In this document: positions 39,790-42,210 of the stretch, piece after piece
Layout of the letters: each line of letters opens with the position of its first letter
How positions within the stretch are numbered: position 1 is the stretch's first letter
Origin: Planctomycetota bacterium
GTDB taxonomy: Bacteria > Planctomycetota > J058
Direction: 5' to 3'
DNA length: 42,210 bases
Assembly (NCBI GenBank): GCA_020425635.1
Contig: JAGQRJ010000659.1
Location: 1 to 42,210 of the forward strand
Notes under the pieces: generated by a model
Databases searched by the model: none
Told to the model about the DNA's origin: nothing
The model's input: only the letters and a program-made list of their open reading frames with translations
Program-made: the position numbers and the translations under genes

Positions 39790-41192
39790 AGCAGCTGCTG
39801 CGCAACGACTGGGCTTGGCTGGGGCTGTTCGTGCTCCTGTTCATGGTCCTCGGGCCGCTCCCCCCGGCCTTCGGCCTCGGCGCGATCGCCGGCGACTTCG
39901 GGGTCCAGGTCCTGCTCACGATCATGATCTACATGATCTTCGGGCTCGGGCTGAACATCGTGATCGGCTACACCGGGCTGCTCGACCTGGGCTACGCCTC
40001 GTTCATGGCCATGGGCGCGATCGTGGTCGCCGCCGGCCTCGTGCTCACCCAGCAGCCGGCGGGCGAGACCTTGCAGGCCCCGCTGGGCGACCTGCGCCTG
40101 ACCCAAGAGCAGCGGGAGCTGGAGGCCAACGCCAACGCTGGGCCCGTGGTCGTGCAGTATCGACCCGACTGGGGCTACGACGTCGTCTCCGGCGCCGAGG
40201 CCGTGCTCGCGGCCCTCGAGGCCCAGGAGGCCGCGGGGCCCGACGCCGAGCCCAAGACGCTCAGCGTGCAGCCCTACGCCGGGCTGGTGCTCCCCGTGGG
40301 CCAGAAGTCGGCCAAGGGCACCCACCCCTTCGGCTCGACCGGGGGCTTCCTGCTCCTGCTCGCGATCGCGGGCGTGGTGTGCGCCGCGTTCGGCGTCCTG
40401 CGCGGGATCCCGACCCTGCGCTTGACCGGCGACTACTACGCGATCGTGACCCTCGGGATCGCCGAGATCGTCTACATCACGATCCAGAACGAGGGCTGGC
40501 TCACCGGCGGCGCCTACGGGATCAAGCTCGACGGCGAGACGATCCCGCACCTGTTCGGGGCCGACCCCAACGTCGCCCAGGGCGGCACCTGGTGGTTCAA
40601 CTTCTACTACGTGGTGCTCGTCGCCCTCGTGTTCGCCTTCGTGTTCAGCAAGCGCCTCGAGCTCAGCCGGCTGGGGCGGAGCTGGGCCGCGATCAAGGCC
40701 GACGAGGTCGCGGCCATGGCCTCGGGGATCGACGTCAAGAAGGCGAAGCTGCTCGCGTTCCTCGCCAGCGGCTTCCTCGGCGGCGTGGGGGGCGGGCTCT
40801 ACGCGCTCAAGCTGACCACGGTCACCCACGCCCAGGCCGAGGTCTTCGAGTCGATCATCGTGGTGTGCTTCCTCGTGTTCGGCGGCATGGGCACGATCCG
40901 CGGCGCCCTCCTCGGCGCGGCCATGCTCCAGGGGCTCGCGGAGTTCTTGCGTTTGCTCTCCGACCCGTTCTGGGTGCGCGACCACGTGTTCTTCCTCGCC
41001 GCCGACAGCGAGCTCTCGATCCCCAACGAGGCGCGCATGCTGATCTACGGGCTGATGCTCGTGCTGCTCATGCGCTTCAGGCCCCAGGGTCTGCTCCCGC
41101 CTCGCGCCGGCGGCGACCCGCCGAGCAAGCAGCAGCAAGCGACCTGGCGCCTGGCCGAGACCCCGCTGTTCCGAGTCGGGGGCAAGACGTGA
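39786..41192 (+). CDS. livM: LivM-type ABC permease with an inserted loop
   Basis: A 468-residue permease from ATG 39786, overlapping livH by 4 bp. Canonical blocks include IFGLGLNIVIGYTGLLDLGYASFMAMGA, here noted by its ends only, GIPTLRLTGDYYAIVTLGIAEI, SWAAIKADEVAAMASGID and VFGGMGTIRGALLGA. Residues about 88-185 form a polar insertion (Glu/Gln/Ala/Pro-rich) at the position equivalent to the livH insertion, before the helix GGFLLLLAIAGVVCAAFG. Both permeases therefore carry an extra extracytoplasmic segment and these may contact each other or the binding protein. The stop overlaps livG (GTGA). Confidence 0.94.
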   Translation: MKQLLRNDWAWLGLFVLLFMVLGPLPPAFGLGAIAGDFGVQVLLTIMIYMIFGLGLNIVIGYTGLLDLGYASFMAMGAIVVAAGLVLTQQPAGETLQAPLGDLRLTQEQRELEANANAGPVVVQYRPDWGYDVVSGAEAVLAALEAQEAAGPDAEPKTLSVQPYAGLVLPVGQKSAKGTHPFGSTGGFLLLLAIAGVVCAAFGVLRGIPTLRLTGDYYAIVTLGIAEIVYITIQNEGWLTGGAYGIKLDGETIPHLFGADPNVAQGGTWWFNFYYVVLVALVFAFVFSKRLELSRLGRSWAAIKADEVAAMASGIDVKKAKLLAFLASGFLGGVGGGLYALKLTTVTHAQAEVFESIIVVCFLVFGGMGTIRGALLGAAMLQGLAEFLRLLSDPFWVRDHVFFLAADSELSIPNEARMLIYGLMLVLLMRFRPQGLLPPRAGGDPPSKQQQATWRLAETPLFRVGGKT

Positions 41193-41947
41193 GCCTGCTC
41201 GAGGTCTCGCAGCTCGGCAAGAGCTTCGGCGGCCTGCGCGCGGTGAACGACTTCTCGTTCACCGTCGAGGAGGGCTCGATCACCGCGCTGATCGGCCCCA
41301 ACGGCGCGGGGAAGACCACCGCGTTCAACATGGTCACCGGGGTGATCGTGCCCACCGACGGCTCGATCAAGTTCCGCGGCCAGGAGCTCCGCGGACGGCG
41401 GGTCGACTTGATCTGCCGGCAGGGGGTCGCGCGGACCTTCCAGAACATTCGCCTGTTCGACCACCAATCGGTGCTCGAGAACGTCACCGTCGGGCTGCAC
41501 CGCCAGCTGCGCACCGGCTTCCTCGGCGCGCTGCTCAAGGGCCCGCGCACCCGCGAGGAGCGTGAGGCGCGGGTCGCGAGCGCCAAGTACCTCGACTTCG
41601 TGGGCCTGCTCCCGCGGGCCAACGACGAGGCCAGCAGCCTGGCCTACGGCGAGCGCCGCCGGCTCGAGATCGCGCGCGCCCTGGCCAGCGGGCCGAGCCT
41701 CCTGCTGCTCGACGAGCCCGCGGCCGGCATGAACCCTCAGGAGACGGTGGAGCTCGTCGAGCTGATCCGCAAGATCCGCGACGCGGGCGTGACCGTGTTC
41801 CTGATCGAGCACGACATGAAGCTCGTCATGGAGATCTCCGAGCAGATCTACGTGCTGAACCAGGGCGAAGAGATCGCGCGCGGAGTCCCCGAGGCGATCC
41901 GCAACGACGAGCACGTGATCAAGGCCTACCTCGGGGTGCCCGAGTGA
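41189..41947 (+). CDS. livG: LivG-type ABC transporter ATP-binding protein
   Basis: A 252-residue ATPase from GTG 41189, overlapping livM by 4 bp. Walker A GPNGAGKTT (36-44), the LivG-type Q-loop region RTFQNIRLFDHQSVLENV, signature LAYGERRRLEIARAL (Tyr-Gly-Glu in place of Gly-Gly-Gln), Walker B LLLLDEPAAGMNP and switch His in LIEHDMKLVM are all present. It powers the transporter as a dimer, normally with LivF. Its stop overlaps a zinc-finger gene where livF would often be found; livF may lie beyond the window. Confidence 0.96.
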   Translation: MSLLEVSQLGKSFGGLRAVNDFSFTVEEGSITALIGPNGAGKTTAFNMVTGVIVPTDGSIKFRGQELRGRRVDLICRQGVARTFQNIRLFDHQSVLENVTVGLHRQLRTGFLGALLKGPRTREEREARVASAKYLDFVGLLPRANDEASSLAYGERRRLEIARALASGPSLLLLDEPAAGMNPQETVELVELIRKIRDAGVTVFLIEHDMKLVMEISEQIYVLNQGEEIARGVPEAIRNDEHVIKAYLGVPE

Positions 41948-42210
41948 GCCGCGACCCCTGCACCGCCTGCGACGAGGAGTTCGAGGAGGAGGACCTCCTG
42001 CTGGTGTGCTCCGTGTGCCTCGTCGAGCACCACGCGGCCTGCTACATAGCCAACGGGATCAAGTGCCACGCCTGCGGGAGCAGCGCCACGCCGATCGACC
42101 CGGAGGCGGGCAAGGAGCCCGTCGAGCCGGCCTCGGCCTCGGGGGTCCAGCCGGCCTCGGCCTCGGGCACCGGCTCCGCCGTCCAGCCCGCCTCGGCCTC
42201 GGGCGCCGGC
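41944..42210 (+). CDS. PHD/RING-like zinc-finger protein with PASASG repeats, partial (3' end beyond window)
   Basis: The first 89 codons of a gene starting at GTG 41944, overlapping the livG stop as GTGA. The visible residues contain C6-x2-C9-x12-C22-x2-C25-x4-H30-x2-C33-x7-C41-x2-C44, a Cys4-His-Cys3 pattern with PHD/RING spacing, resembling the prokaryotic RING finger family 1 finger. From residue 60 the sequence turns into VQPASASG-type repeats coded by 24-bp units. A rare ATA codon (Ile35) lies in the finger. The rest, perhaps a membrane or enzymatic part, is outside the window. Coupling to livG suggests co-production with the transporter, but the role is unknown. Confidence 0.75.
   Translation, partial: MSRDPCTACDEEFEEEDLLLVCSVCLVEHHAACYIANGIKCHACGSSATPIDPEAGKEPVEPASASGVQPASASGTGSAVQPASASGAG
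42121..42204 (+). repeat. 24-bp tandem repeats coding VxPASASG
   Basis: Units at 42121-42144, 42145-42168 and 42181-42204 differ at only a few bases; a 12-bp spacer (Thr-Gly-Ser-Ala) separates the second and third. The array is probably longer than the window shows. Such in-frame repeats are prone to copy-number change. Confidence 0.75.

Noticed and set aside
42121-42204. CRISPR-like array
   Set aside because: The repeats are in-frame 24-bp coding units with a 12-bp coding spacer, not repeats separated by unique spacers.

Overview
This is a GC-rich (roughly 70%) bacterial chromosome segment with about thirty genes, nearly all with G or C in the third codon position. Many products carry Sec signal peptides or lipoboxes, so the cell has an outer envelope with lipoproteins. 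Eukaryote-like Ser/Thr kinases with membrane anchors and large helical tails, several GspG-type pseudopilins, VWA, HEAT and WxPGxW-repeat secreted proteins, and a PHD/RING-like zinc finger together suggest a Planctomycetota-like or, less likely, Myxococcota-like bacterium. This assignment is inference: no rRNA or other decisive marker lies in the window. I see no mobile element, CRISPR array, tRNA or rRNA.

Layout. 1-1152: tandem terminator hairpins behind a secreted TraB/TIKI-type protein on the minus strand. 1476-7164: two tandem membrane-anchored Ser/Thr kinases. 7148-12057 (minus): a YprA/MrfA-type DUF1998 helicase translationally coupled to a UvrD-type helicase that appears to start at CTG. 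12138-14660: a small VOC protein, hisS and a four-helix membrane protein. 14673-16930 (minus): two coupled lipoproteins, one with Ig-like domains and one with WxPGxW repeats. 17069-20014: an SDR, a 2-aminomuconate-semialdehyde-type dehydrogenase and a 2-aminomuconate-deaminase-type RidA, probably the lower part of a kynurenine/3-hydroxyanthranilate (or 2-aminophenol) route. 20097-23945 (minus): a secreted VWA protein, a HEAT plus degenerate alpha/beta-hydrolase protein, and an unknown lipoprotein. 24127-25248: recA. 25418-27682: a zinc-ribbon/helical-repeat protein whose first ~90 residues match the start of the first kinase. 28334-34222: six type II secretion-like pseudopilins. 34490-36007: a PAS histidine kinase with a receiver. 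36063-37190 (minus): a double zinc-ribbon membrane protein. 37343-42210: a branched-chain amino acid (LIV-type) ABC transporter operon ending, at the window edge, in a PHD/RING-like zinc finger gene.

The most unusual points are: (i) an N-terminal two-helix plus four-cysteine module shared by a kinase and by the repeat protein next to the pseudopilin cluster; (ii) an alpha/beta-hydrolase fold in which all three triad positions look substituted; (iii) a zinc-finger gene translationally coupled to livG; (iv) matching extra loops of about 100 residues in both LIV permeases; (v) a probable CTG start overlapping a stop codon between two helicases; and (vi) a family of intergenic repeats found at both ends of the window. 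Start codons were re-chosen throughout from ribosome binding sites, overlaps and signal peptides, so several genes are shorter or longer than their longest open frame.
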